A stretch of 64,000 bases of DNA from positions 1,359,211 through 1,423,210 of the forward strand of contig CAADRB010000025.1 in NCBI GenBank assembly GCA_900708905.1, given 5' to 3'. The notes under the pieces were generated by a model, which saw nothing but the letters and a program-made list of their open reading frames with translations, searched no databases and was not told the DNA's origin. Made by a program: the position numbers and the translations under genes. Source of the stretch: Hymenolepis diminuta (Eukaryota; Platyhelminthes; Cestoda; Cyclophyllidea; Hymenolepididae). Below are positions 1-12,200 of the stretch, piece after piece; the stretch's first letter is position 1, and every line of letters begins with the position of its first letter.

Positions 1-67
1 GTAGACTTAAAATAGCATTGAAATTTGACTGGGGTCCGTTGGACCCCATGTGTCCTCAACGGGTTAA
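1..67 (-). mobile_element. End of a piggyBac-like element at a TTAA site
   Basis: Read on the minus strand from 67, the sequence starts TTAACCCGTTGAGGACAC and soon contains GGGGTCC-AAC-GGACCCC, a 7-bp palindrome. Starting at TTAA with CCC followed by a GTTGAG-type run and an internal GGTCC palindrome is the usual form of piggyBac terminal repeats. The element would extend left, out of the window; only its tip is visible, so whether it is a full element or a MITE is unknown. Confidence 0.55.
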
Positions 68-1501
68 GATGGTTGAGCCTTAATTCCCTCAATTTATCCT
101 TATCACTCTCATTCATTTCAGTTGCGGAAGTCATATCATAACTTTTTTATATGAAATATTTATTATTATTTTACACAGTAGTAAAAAATTTCCGATTTTA
201 TTTATGGAAGGCAACTGAAATTGAATACCAGGAAGTCCAACAAATGATAAAGGGGAAGGGATCAAAAAATTACAGAGCAGCGTCAAGATATTAAAGTGTT
301 TTACTTCATTTGATTTTTGGAATCGGGATGCACAATATTTACTAAATGGATAGTTCAAGTTACAAAATTAAAATTACACGATTCGTCCCCCTGATTGGAG
401 CAAATGCTTGTCTATGATGTTCAGCGCTTATTGACCGTTTTTTAATCAAAATGATCGGTCAATTCTTTTTTTCCTTCAGTGGCTGAGAGGCAAAATGATC
501 TTACACGATATTCAGCAGCTTACAATTTTAACACAGCAGCGATGAGATGGGTAAAATGTTAAGTCAGTGAGCTCCGTAAGCTGTGTTTACTCAAAGTAAA
601 TAGCGAAAAATTTGACCAAATTTCCGCCAAGCTTTACGCAACAAGCTCATTCCTCGCTGAGCTTATTTTGCCTGAATTCGTTTGTTGATTTCTCTGCGCA
701 GGTTCAAATGAAATGAATAACCGCGAGGCACTTCTTTCAGCTTTTCTTTCTACTCAAGTTTGGGTCAGTATTTTAGAGGGTTTCATTAAACACGACAGAT
801 AGTAATCCCCATCTCCTGTCTATTTTATTATTTGTAAGAGATAAGCTGTCTATCCTGGGTGGTGTCGAGAGGTGAACAAGATGTCTCATTATTTCGACCT
901 CCGGCCTTAACTTCCAATTCAAATAAACATAATCTTTGCTGAAGTGCTCAAGCTTCAATTGAGGCCAATCATTTGAATTTAATTATTCAAATATCGTTCT
1001 TATTTAATCGTAAATAATAATAAGCGTGCACCACTATCAAACTTTAGCAGACCCTTCAGATTTAACTATTCAGCTATTTCAAGAGCCTCGTTCCCATTTT
1101 CTTCAGGAGGAACCACTACTGAGATATGATATCAAACTATAAAAATTCCCTTTTTCAGGATCCAACTCCTCACTTTACGCGTGAAATTAAAATAAACTTC
1201 CCAAACCCATTAAGTCAATTGTTAACAAATAATTTGCGTTGAGAGATTTCCTGGAGCTGCTTTGATAAGATACTCACATTCTTTCACTCCTCTTTGTTAA
1301 GTAGAATTAATCGGTGCAGTTGGTCACCTACATCACCGGATACGCATAGGAGAGTATGGATCTCTTGACCGCTGTTAAAATCTTTTTCCTAAAATCGCAC
1401 TAATCTCGTTAAAATTTCTGAACTAAAATAATTACTAAAGCGTAATGACTATTTTTTATTTAATTAATATCTATGAGCTTTGAATTAAACTTAAGACGCT
1501 A
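68..1501. other. 3' flank of Ror, no gene seen
   Basis: AT-rich sequence on both strands with only short random ORFs. I see no recognisable protein, RNA gene or further repeat between the transposon tip and the candidate poly(A) signal. Confidence 0.5.
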
Positions 1502-1507
1502 TTTATT
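1502..1507 (-). promoter_or_regulatory. Candidate poly(A) signal AATAAA for Ror
   Basis: AATAAA on the minus strand, about 470 nt after the stop codon. An ATTAAA lies nearer (1586-1581). I cannot tell which is used without transcript ends. Confidence 0.35.
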
Positions 1508-1973
1508 ATCTATTTCTATACCAAGTTGCCATGGCCATTCAACCACAAAGACAAAGGATTAAAAAAGGACAACAGTCTATTTAATGTGTCAAATAATTCA
1601 TATAGAAAGCGTAGCATGCATACCAAATATACAGCGGTATACAGTGATATTCCCCCAAATTTCCATTCACATTTGAGGGGGATGACAGTCAGAGGGGAAG
1701 GAGCGAGAGTTTGAGATGACAAGTATGAGATGAGGTAGGGATCAGAAGTAGTTATACCAGTTGTATATTATATATTCGCACAGTGAAGGAGAGAAGAAGG
1801 AATCTGATACAACCCATCACTTCAATACTCCGGGCCACTGGAAGGGGAAATTATTTCTAAAATCCGGGTCAGAGGAAGGGATCAATTTGCATATATATGT
1901 ACACAGAGGGAGAGAGAGAGTAACAGGTGAACGACGAGAAACAACTATACAATTTATGACTTCATCCTCCCAT

Positions 1974-3219
1974 CTACACAGCACGAGTTGCATCAGATGA
2001 GTACAGAGGACTACTTCCGCCATTCATAGTAACAGAAGTTGAGGCAGGGGAGAAGATAAAGGGCTTCGAGTTTGAGCTGTTAGCTCCTGTTGTAGCTGGA
2101 CGGGGGCCGAGAGAGTAGTTTGCTGACTGACGATGGTTGGTATCACTTGAAGTCATGTCTAGCGCACCTTCTAAACTCGCCATGATCGGCATGGGAACAG
2201 AGGATATCCTTTGAGATGCCGGTCTTTCCGTGGAAACGTCAGTTGAATTGGTTTTTCCTGAATCACCAGAATGGCTGCAGGTATTGTTAGTGCTGGTTAG
2301 ATCCATAGTACGAGAAGTAGGGAAGGTATTATCTACCCCATTTGAGGCCAAGACTTCCTGATGCCACATGGATAGCCTAGAGAGAATATCCTGAAAGGAG
2401 GGACGTTTCATTCCAACTTCATCCCAACAGTCTACCATGAGTGTATAGACTTGAGGTGGGCAGTTATGTGGACAAGGAAGGAGGTATCTAGACTGCACCA
2501 AATCAATAACCTCTGCGTCTGAGTAGAGGTGATATGGCCGCATTCCATCAGTCCAAATCTCCCACAACAACACACCGAACGCCCATACGTCAGACTCAAC
2601 ACTGAAACGGCTGTAGAGGATAGCGTCGATCGGCATCCATCTAACTGGAAGCAGGAGATTATTAGCAGCTGGAACACGGTAGTAATCCATAGCGTAGGAA
2701 TCACGGGCCAATCCAAGATCAGTGATTTTGCAAAGAAGATTCTCTCCCACTGTGACATTTCTAGCAGCAAGATCACGATGAATAAAATGGTTCCTTGAAA
2801 GATACTCCATTCCGGAGGCGACTTGGAAAGCGATATGGAAACGATCACTTTCAGTCAATGGCTGATTTCTCGGCCAAGTTTGTGAGGCACCATTGGTGGA
2901 AGACCAACTTCCATCATCCGACGAACGCCTTGCAGCCAGAAGAACTTCATGAAGGTCGCCATACAGCGGCGTTTCAAAGAGCATGCACCATGGAGGTTGC
3001 TGTAAACTGACTCCAAATATACTCAACAGATTTGGATGATTCAACTCTGCCATTATATTCGCTTCACGTCGAAAATCTGTTTGCATTGATGCCGGTGCTC
3101 CAGGGGATAGTGTCTTTATCACAAGTGGTGTTGGTTTACTATTCTCATAGTCGCTGCAAGCTTGTAGTTCTCCGGCGTACACGGGTCCAAACACACCTTG
3201 TCCAATCCTATCTCCAAAT
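1974..3219 (-). CDS. ror: Ror coding exon 9: tyrosine kinase and tail
   Basis: Residues 641-1054 and stop. It follows a 75-nt intron (3294-3220). The kinase has a complete glycine loop (GQGVFGPV), the ATP-binding Lys in LVIKTL, HRDLAARN, and DLG in place of DFG. The activation loop has a RDSYAMDYYRV pattern with three tyrosines. RWMP, SDVWAFGVLLWEIW and MKRPSFQDIL follow. An insert rich in Ser/Asp (about residues 736-757) sits before helix D, as in vertebrate Rors. The tail after about 925 is Ser/Thr/Asn-rich with no recognised domain. Confidence 0.97.
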
Positions 3220-6200
3220 CTGTAAAAGTAAATGATATGGATTAACTACTAACATCTATAAGTAGAATACATTAAGTTACGCCATGGAACTTACTTGATT
3301 TGACAGAGAGGATAATTTATAGCCTGGAGAGTTCGATCCATGGGATCAGAAGAGGTGGTGGAAGGGATTCGATGTTGTTGCTGTTCCATTTGTTCAGCAG
3401 GTGGAGTGAACAAACCGCTATTGGCCATAAAGAAATGTTTTTCACCTCCATCCATTTCTCGATCAATTTGAGATGAGTAGACTTGAGTAAAAGCACGATG
3501 ATTAGCCATATCGAAGGGCAAGTAGCTGGATTGTGGGGGCGGAGGTGCAGGTGATGTCGGTGGTGGAATCATGAGGACACTCTTAGGGGTCTGATATTGA
3601 TGATACTGTTGTTGAGTGGGACTCAATCTTCTCTCGAGATTCGGTGACGTAGCTGTGGGGTAGCTATTAGATACAAATGGGGTAGTCTCTGGACAACCGT
3701 TGTTTACCTCAGCAATCGGCTGCTTCATTTCCACGGAGTTTGGAGCGTGCATATTTCGACCTGGTTGCTTCTTTCCAACAGTGGCCGCTTTGCCGCAAAA
3801 TGTGCGCATAGCACGTGAACCACCCCCGAAAACATCATTCGAATATCCAGTATGCGAACGGCGGCAGACAAAGCAAATCAAGATGATTATCAGCGTGAGA
3901 AGAATGAGTACTCCGAAGGAGATAAAGAGAGGAAGAAGATCGGGCGACTGAGTAGTCGGCTGACCTGTTCGATGTTGATGACCGGATATATCTTTCTGAC
4001 GGGGCACGACTTCAGGATCTGGATCGCTGATGAGATCAGTTAGATCTGGAACAGGAGGCCTTGAACCAGTTCGAAGACATGCGTCCGGATGACTGGGATC
4101 GAATGGTGGTAGACTGCTGCAGTTCATGAGAAGTTTGGGTGTTGAAACTGCAGGGGAAAGGAAACGATTAATGAATAATTTATTGTGAAATGAATATTTG
4201 ATAACCGCTAAATTTAAGATATCCTAAACTAAACTCTAGAATATCTTGTTAAACAAATTCCTTTGAGAAATGCAACGGATAAGCTTCAAAAGAGGAAGTC
4301 TCAAGCTTTTTGACCTAATCTCAGGGATATTCGAAAATGAAATGTGGCGTCTTGTCTAATTCGTGTCCGTACACTTCAAAAGACGAATTCAGTAAAGGAA
4401 TTATCATCAAACAGTGAAGACATTGATTATTTAAAAAATTTCACAGAGTGCATAGAATAAATCTTGCACGACCGGGACTGGCACAATAATCTGATTAATG
4501 ACTTTTTTGAAATTACAATTCCCGTAAATTTTTTCGATATATATGAGACTTTTCGTTTCCCATTAAAAGGACATCCTTCTTTAGGATTGATTGGGGAAAA
4601 ATTCGTATTTCCTTGCTTCGTCTACAATTGAAATTTCAAACTAAAAGTATGTACAGATTATAGGGGCATTTTCAAAACAAGAATTACCACTTTGTTCTTG
4701 CCTTCTAGCCTGACTTTTGTCACTTTTAGTAGCTATAACTGTCACAAACACACGAAAGAAAACAATCTGTAGCAAATTATTAACAGATAATGTAAAATCG
4801 AAATTTCGGTGGGAAAGTAGAGAAGATTAAAGATGGATAACTATTCAAACAAAAGATGCAACCTTGAGAAATCCTCCATCAACTATTTCTCTATTATATA
4901 ATAATTATGATAATCGAATATGCGGTGATGGACGGCGAACTCCGAAGCAGTTTAAACTCTCAAACGTGAGTTAAATTTCCTATAAATATTCCAGTCCTCG
5001 TATGAGATGATCCCACTATTAAAAATGTTCTGAACGAGTGTGCAACTTCCCTTCAATTCCCTTCATCTTAAATTTAAACATGCCCACTCAAAGTGATCTC
5101 AGTTTTAACCAAACCCACATCATTATCTATCCCAAAAATCTCACTACAATCACCGTTTTGCGACTGGGCAAAACATTAATAAAATGTTGAAGCAGTGCTA
5201 CACTCTCATTCCCTCCAATGATTTAAGATTTACTGCTTCAAAATACGCGCGTTCAAAATTGGTTGGCGGTGAATGCCTGACCGCAAGTCAAGGTTACCTT
5301 GTGATTGGGTATCGGGTAGAAGGAGTCTGTAGATGTTGCTGCATTCACCGTCGGTGATCACATGACAATCCTCTCGACAAAGGCGACGTCGGGGTGAGGC
5401 CTCAGTGGATTTAGAGGCGCTCTCTTCACTAGGCGGGGGGCAGATGGGGAAGTGGTAGTAGCATGTCGCTTCCATTATGCGGCCCATACAGTCCTTGACA
5501 TCCGAGTGCCATTTTCGCATTGTGGCTGAAGAGATCACTAAAACAAAGAAAAAGAGAAAAATCAGACTACAATGCTAATCTTATCAAAAAAATAATAACT
5601 TTCAGTTTATTTATAGAGTTATATTACACCATAGCAATTAGACAAGCTTCATATGTTAAATTTGGAAAGAAGAATTTTGTTTGTGATGATTGGGGTGTTT
5701 TTCTCGAATCTTATTGATGAAAATACCATCGATTGAATATAGTCATACACAGAAATCTCTTGTAGATAGATCTGCGTTCATTTCAGTCAGTCATCCAAAT
5801 GTGTAGGTAGAGAAGTAGCGTCATGGAGCCTCCCTAGTGAGAAGCTCGAATTCTGCCGCTCCTCTCATTAGCGGTTGTCGATTCCGCTCACTGAATGTTT
5901 CAACGACGAGCATCAGACCCGTGACCTCTGACTTCACAGACGAGCACCTTAACCGTTGCGCTTTTATGAGAGTTGAAACAACCAGAAAAGGAGATGACTA
6001 ATCGCGAAAATGTGTTTTGATTCCTCCTGAATCATATTATTTTATTTAAGTAAATAAGAATCAAGTAGCAAAACGTTTCTCCAAAGGTTATATTTAAACT
6101 TTCGGAAATTTCAAGATAACTAACCATTGGATCGGAACCCTCTATTTTGTAAGAAAAGGATATTATAAATTACCATTGCACTATATGTTCTTTTACTTGT

Positions 6201-9200
6201 ATATATATATATATATAATAAATGGAAAATTGCCGAAATTCAGATAGCTTTTGTAAATCTAGTATCATAAAAGTATCAATCAAAACAATAGAATTTACTT
6301 AGCATTTAAACTTCTTCTAATATTATACAATTCTCTTCCATTCAAATTCAAGAAAATCTCGATTTTTTCTAACAAAAATAATAATGTGCGCAAATTTTTT
6401 CCAAAAAACAACTTTCTATTCGAATAAACTTTGCGCGAGTTTTAAATCTTGGTCGGCCAAAAGAAAGTGAGGCACTGCAACTCTCAGACTTGGTTGCTGA
6501 TCCGAAGATGTTCGTTTTGATTGCTTGAAGGTTGCAATTTAATCTCAAACATGTACCCAGCTAATTCTCATCCCAGGCAAACTGAATTAAGCATTTACTC
6601 CTAATTAAGCTGATGGAAAAAGGAGACAAATAGAAGAAATGCCGACTTAAGCAGCCACTGTTGTTGAAGGAATCCAGTCATGCATGAGAGGCAAGAAGAA
6701 GCTAACTTTTTCCCAACCTCCCTTCTCTCTTCGATTTCACCCCTAACCTAGACCCGTGACATCAACACTTAGAGACAGGAAAGGCAAACAGCAGCCAGGG
6801 AGATAGAAATTATCATGACTCATTAATCCCCCAAACTTCTTTTGCTTCCATCTCCAGCTCTATTTTCTCCTAGCACAGCTGTTTTCGCCCCTAATTGGTG
6901 CGCGTACAGAAGAGATTAGACCACCCAATGGAAACACTCAGTTATGTTTATTACTCATCCCTCTATCGATTCATTCGCGCCTAACAGTTGGCTAATAATT
7001 AATGCTAAACGTTGAACACTAATTAAACATCCAATAATCATAGTGATCGATCAATATTGTGTGCTTATTAGTCGATAAGTTAAGCGCCTTTTTCACTCAA
7101 CCAATTAAGGGCATTTAAGTGAAACTTGCGCTTTTATTTTCACGTCGATGATTCGCATTAATCACTAAAGCCAAAAAGTGAGACCTGCAGGCAAAAAAGA
7201 GGTGACGAAGTCTTATCCCAGTTCTGTCCTGGTAGTCATGTCACATTTAACCTCGTCTACACGTATTTCAAAGAACCTCTTCTAAGCCAGCCAGTGAGTA
7301 ATTGGAGGAGAGGGGGAGGGGTAGAAAAGGGAAACAGGAATCAGCCTTAACATTTTTGTAAAACGGATTCCTCTCGTCGTTTTCTTAAAGGTGACAATGA
7401 CTCATTTCACTAAAAATGCTCTCTAATTCATTCATCTTACGGGAATTAATCAAAGAGTAACCACCCATGGGGAACCATAGTGACATTTCATCCAATTTAA
7501 CCCTTGATAAAAATATCAAGAGACTTCGGCACTCGATCTGATGATCCTTACATTTGGAAATTTGTTGTTCCACCAGGGTTTGATGAAGTGGCGTAGAAAC
7601 GAAAACACGATGGCCATTCAAGTAGCGAACACAGACATTGCTTTGGAAGATTTGGCAGAATCCATTTTCTGACTCCGGGCCGCTGAAAAAGGGAAGAAAA
7701 AAGATGAAACTCTGATCTTGTCGGTTGCTATACTCTATGCGCCATGACAAAAAACTTCATTTTTCAAATAAACTCTCGTCTGCTTTCATGGTGATAACAT
7801 CAAGTGTAAGGAGTATTAGAAGTTGGGGATGTGTTTTAGAACCATCTAATTAGGAATGTGGGCAGGAGAAGAGGAGAGAGAAACAAAGCATATGCATTCG
7901 AGAAAGAACGCTGATTCAGAGTTCTGTTGCGCTGCTCTGCACTTTCTTTTCAAAAATATATTCCAAGGTACTTCAAATGATTCTAGGAGGATGTTAGCTT
8001 TTTAGTTATTCAAACTGTTGAATTTCGTGAATTTAAAAGGCTAAAGTTTGATTAACTGAATGCTACATTGTTCAATGGTCAGCAGGATATTTTGTAATAA
8101 TAAAAGATTCTAGCACCTAGCTGCACATTCGATTTCATGCAATTTGGACTCAAATTTGCATAAAGGGAGCAAGTGTGCACTTCAAATTTATAAATGGCTG
8201 ATCTGATTGTTGTCTGATTCCTGGTGAAATTTGAGCAATTCTATTAAAATTGGTCAGCCTTATAAGTGGACAATTCAGTGACATTTTGCATGATGATTGA
8301 TAAAACTGGCTGAATCAAAGATTTCTACTACAAAATCTTCAAATTCATTTGAAGGTCGGCTAATTCATAATTGGCCTGCAGTAACTTAAACTCTCCTCTA
8401 CCGAGTTTCTTCACTTGCATTTATTTAGAGAAAATCACAGGTAACTTGACATTTCCAACTAGAATACAAAAAGATGTACTTAGCCTAGGTACTACCTAGT
8501 GCCTTTGAGGTATTGTAAAGATATACTTCGGGACCGTTGTTTACGAACCGTGAATGTAAGCATCTAAAGTTCTCTTCCGAACCCCATAATCAGCTTTCTG
8601 TTCTTCAATATTCTTTGAGCACATTTAGACATCTCAAAACTCGTAACTCGAAGTAATCTTCCAAGGGATTGATTTTACGAACAGAAATAGGGTAAGGGAA
8701 CAAATGCACGCGTCATTTTCACCTCACAACTAAGATTTTAAGATGACCTAAAGAGGATTAAACAGCACCGCCAGTTAACATGACTTCAACCCCAAAATAT
8801 GTGAATTTGATTTTTTTGTGAACAAATATATTTTGACCAACTCTTTTTACTCAAAAAAGGCTATCCTGCAAGTGAGCACTCACCTATGCGTATTTTTGAC
8901 CGCCCACGGCGATTGTGAAGGTGAGAGAAGGCCTAAAAGCAGAGAAAAAAAAACAAAATGATAAATTTTAAATTATCCACCTATTCGCACACACTTCCGC
9001 ACTTTCAAATTTGCTCAAAGGGATGAAAGAGATGGTGAGAAGGAAGAAGACTCACGCATCAATGACTCATTAGCTGAAGGCAAAATAAGGTAGAAAGAAG
9101 AGGGAGTAAATAACAAATTTCGGTGGACAGCTTCCCATATGAGCTCTCTTGATTTTTTTCTGAGTAGGAACAGGAGGGGAAAGGGGAAGAAGTTAGAGGG

Positions 9201-12200
9201 TCATAAACTACACTACACTAAACTACACTATGACTAGAAGGGAGCTGTATAACTATGTGAAATGAGTTAGAATCATGTTCGGACTGAATAATCAAGCATC
9301 ATGACCCCAAGAAGTCATGAAGAAATTCGCTTCTGGTTAGAACAAATATTGTAAAGATTCGAATGAGACGCTGGTCTATGGATTGAAAATTCGGTCAAAC
9401 AAAGTATATTCTGGATAAATTGAATAGACATTTGAATCCATTTAAACAGAATAAGATCCTATTCTAAGAGTGAATTTACCATTAACTGAACAGTCTTCGA
9501 TTCAGCCTATGTAACAAAGATTTTCAAATTTAGAGGAATGAGGGTAATAGTGAAAATTAACCACTCACAAACTGTTGGACATGTCTTCACAGCTGCATGC
9601 TTAACCACGTGTATCTCGAACTCACCCTCTCTAGGGATTGCAATGGAAAAGTGAAAATTTTTCAATATTTAATCGAGACTCACATGGCAGTGAACCATTA
9701 GCTGTAAAAAATAAGGGAGTAAATAACAAGTTTTGGTGGACACTTTTTCATATGCCCTTGATTCACTAACATTTGCCTATAGAGAGGTGATGATAAATGA
9801 AGGATAAAAAGCAATTTATATTGTTCGTATTCAACCGAGGAAAATGGTTTGGTTAAAAATAATTACTTGGAAAGCTGCTGAAACCCTGAATTTTATTAGC
9901 TGATTTATCCTCATTTACTCACTCGAAAGGGATAGTACTCCTGTTTACAGCCCACTACTCCATTTACTTTTTCATTATACAAGTGGCGGACTCTACTAAA
10001 TGGCTTGATTAAACAGAGTAACGTTCTATTCAACGGAAAATTTTCGATTCTTTATAAATAAGCATTTTTTGATACTTGTGAGATAGGAGACCCATGAAGA
10101 AATGACTAAATAGCTGGGCAAACGAGAGAGGGGCTAAATTACAAATTTCAGTGGAGAGCTTTCTTTCTGCAAGAAGATGAGATGTGATATGAAAATTAGA
10201 GGGTTAAAGAGAAAGGACTACTACTCACCTTGTCTTTGCTGTATTATCTGTTTTGGAAGCAACCAGGCTGAGGTTGAAAGTTTGCCAGATGGATTCTCAG
10301 CAGTGCAAGTGTATCGACCAAAGTCCTCCGGAGTTGGTTTCTTTATCCGTAAACTAAAAGATAAGGGGAGAAAAAATAAGTTAATCCCTAACCAGCAGAG
10401 AGCAATACCTATCTGTCTTAATATTATTATTACTATGGCCACATTTCCAGATGACAGTTTTTACCCAATACAAGTAAAGCATTCGTCAACCTAACATCTC
10501 ACAATGTGCTCCACATATAGCGATAAAGACTGCAGGTCCTTATCTATAAAATATTCTTAGACCTGTTTAAAGAAGAGAGCATGAACCATATTCTGTCCCA
10601 AGTAAAGATATATTTGGACTATAAATAAGTTTCGGCCTCTTCTAATTCATTTCTTGACTCAAATGCGAGGTAATACGACCAAAGTTGTTATTGAATAATT
10701 ATTAAATCCAGAAGAAACGAAAAGTAGTGAAGAGAGGAATAGAAGTATAATGGCAAGGTGAAATTTTCTCGTACTAACTCCANNNNNNNNNNNNNNNNNN
10801 NNNNNNNNNNNNNNNNNNNNNNNNNNNNNNNNAGCTCGAGATACTTGTTCTTGGCGCGAGCGTTCTACAAAATTCACAAATTTGCAAATATTAAAATAGC
10901 ACGTAATTTGTGCAACAGTTTTGGCACAAATTTCCAACAAAACTGACAACTTTACAGATACTGTACTCATTTTAGTGTTTGGAAATAGTTTTCTTAAGGC
11001 CAATCTTTTTAACAGCATAAATTTTTTTAAAAAATTGAAAAATTAGAAGGATGAATCATCTCCCGTGGCACCTTAAAGGCGAATATTATTAAAGTGTAAA
11101 ATTTCAGCTTCTGAAATTCTTTTGCGATTCTAGGTTAGATAGTAGGAAATTCAATACTTCTCTCCCTGGAATGTTTTCCCATTCAGAAAACCATTCCATG
11201 AACCATTCAGCAATTGTGAAGTGTCAGGTGTGCGCAGCCAATTCAGATTAAGACCCAGGCTGAAACATGGGCCCTTTCTACTCACCTTGGCAATAAATTA
11301 TGCTTACAGGTGTACATTCAGTGATGTAGGTGGCCCACCGCACTTATTAACTCTTATCAGCAAGAGGGGTGGCAGAATGTGAGCTTCTTATTTTGAGCAG
11401 CTTCAAAGTAAGAAGCCTCTGGAGCCTTGCCTCTGCTCACTTTAAGTGCTGTTAACACTTTCCTTAATGAACTGGGGAAACTTAAAAGTTACCCATCCAA
11501 CTTAACGTGAATTATCATTGATGCTTAGAAAAGCTCATTGTACATTGACGTTCCAAATAATCAAATGGCGATCCCCTCATCAGTAAATGCATTGAATTAA
11601 TGGAGAAGGGAATGAATGTGATGGCTTTTCAAGACATTTCTCTACTCAAACGCTACAAAACATAATCAATAATAAAATTTACATCTACTAAGTTTAAAGT
11701 CCTGAGTTTAAAACTCTTCAATGAGTATCCACTTAAAGAAATGATTATCCGTCTTAGATAAAGTTGGTCGATAGAGGAGTGACAGAACGTGATTATCTCA
11801 TGGGAAAAATGGGTTTGGAAAAAAGATAAAACCTTCAATATGCCATATATTATTATTCAGAAAAGTTCATTGTAACGTGCCTCCTAACTTAACAAAGTAG
11901 CGATTCGCTCCTCAGCAAACGCATTGACCATACGAAAACCGTGTTTAACCATCATGGCCAATCAAAAGAGAAGGGAGGGGTAACACGATGCCCATTCTCT
12001 TCACTCCCAACAGGTTGGTCACACGTTCAGCCCCCCCATGGGGATGACGACTCTTTCATCACCCCCTCCCACACCACACTACAGCAAAAGGTGGCCGGCA
12101 GCGGAGTGCATGAATGTCCTGCGTCTCGTGTCCTTTCAGGTTCATCACGATTAATCTAAACTGAGAGAACCAAGCCAAGCATGCAATCTCACACGTACAC

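Noticed and set aside
2529..3235. Plus-strand ORFs of 67-89 codons opposite the kinase exon
   Set aside because: They are antisense shadows of the kinase and have no protein-like motif.
4148..5297. Search for a kringle exon in intron 7
   Set aside because: The flanking exons are both inside the CRD, so a kringle would not be encoded here, and no ORF with kringle cysteines is present.
6199..6219. TA dinucleotide run; similar runs near 36980 and 61990
   Set aside because: Ordinary microsatellites in AT-rich DNA.
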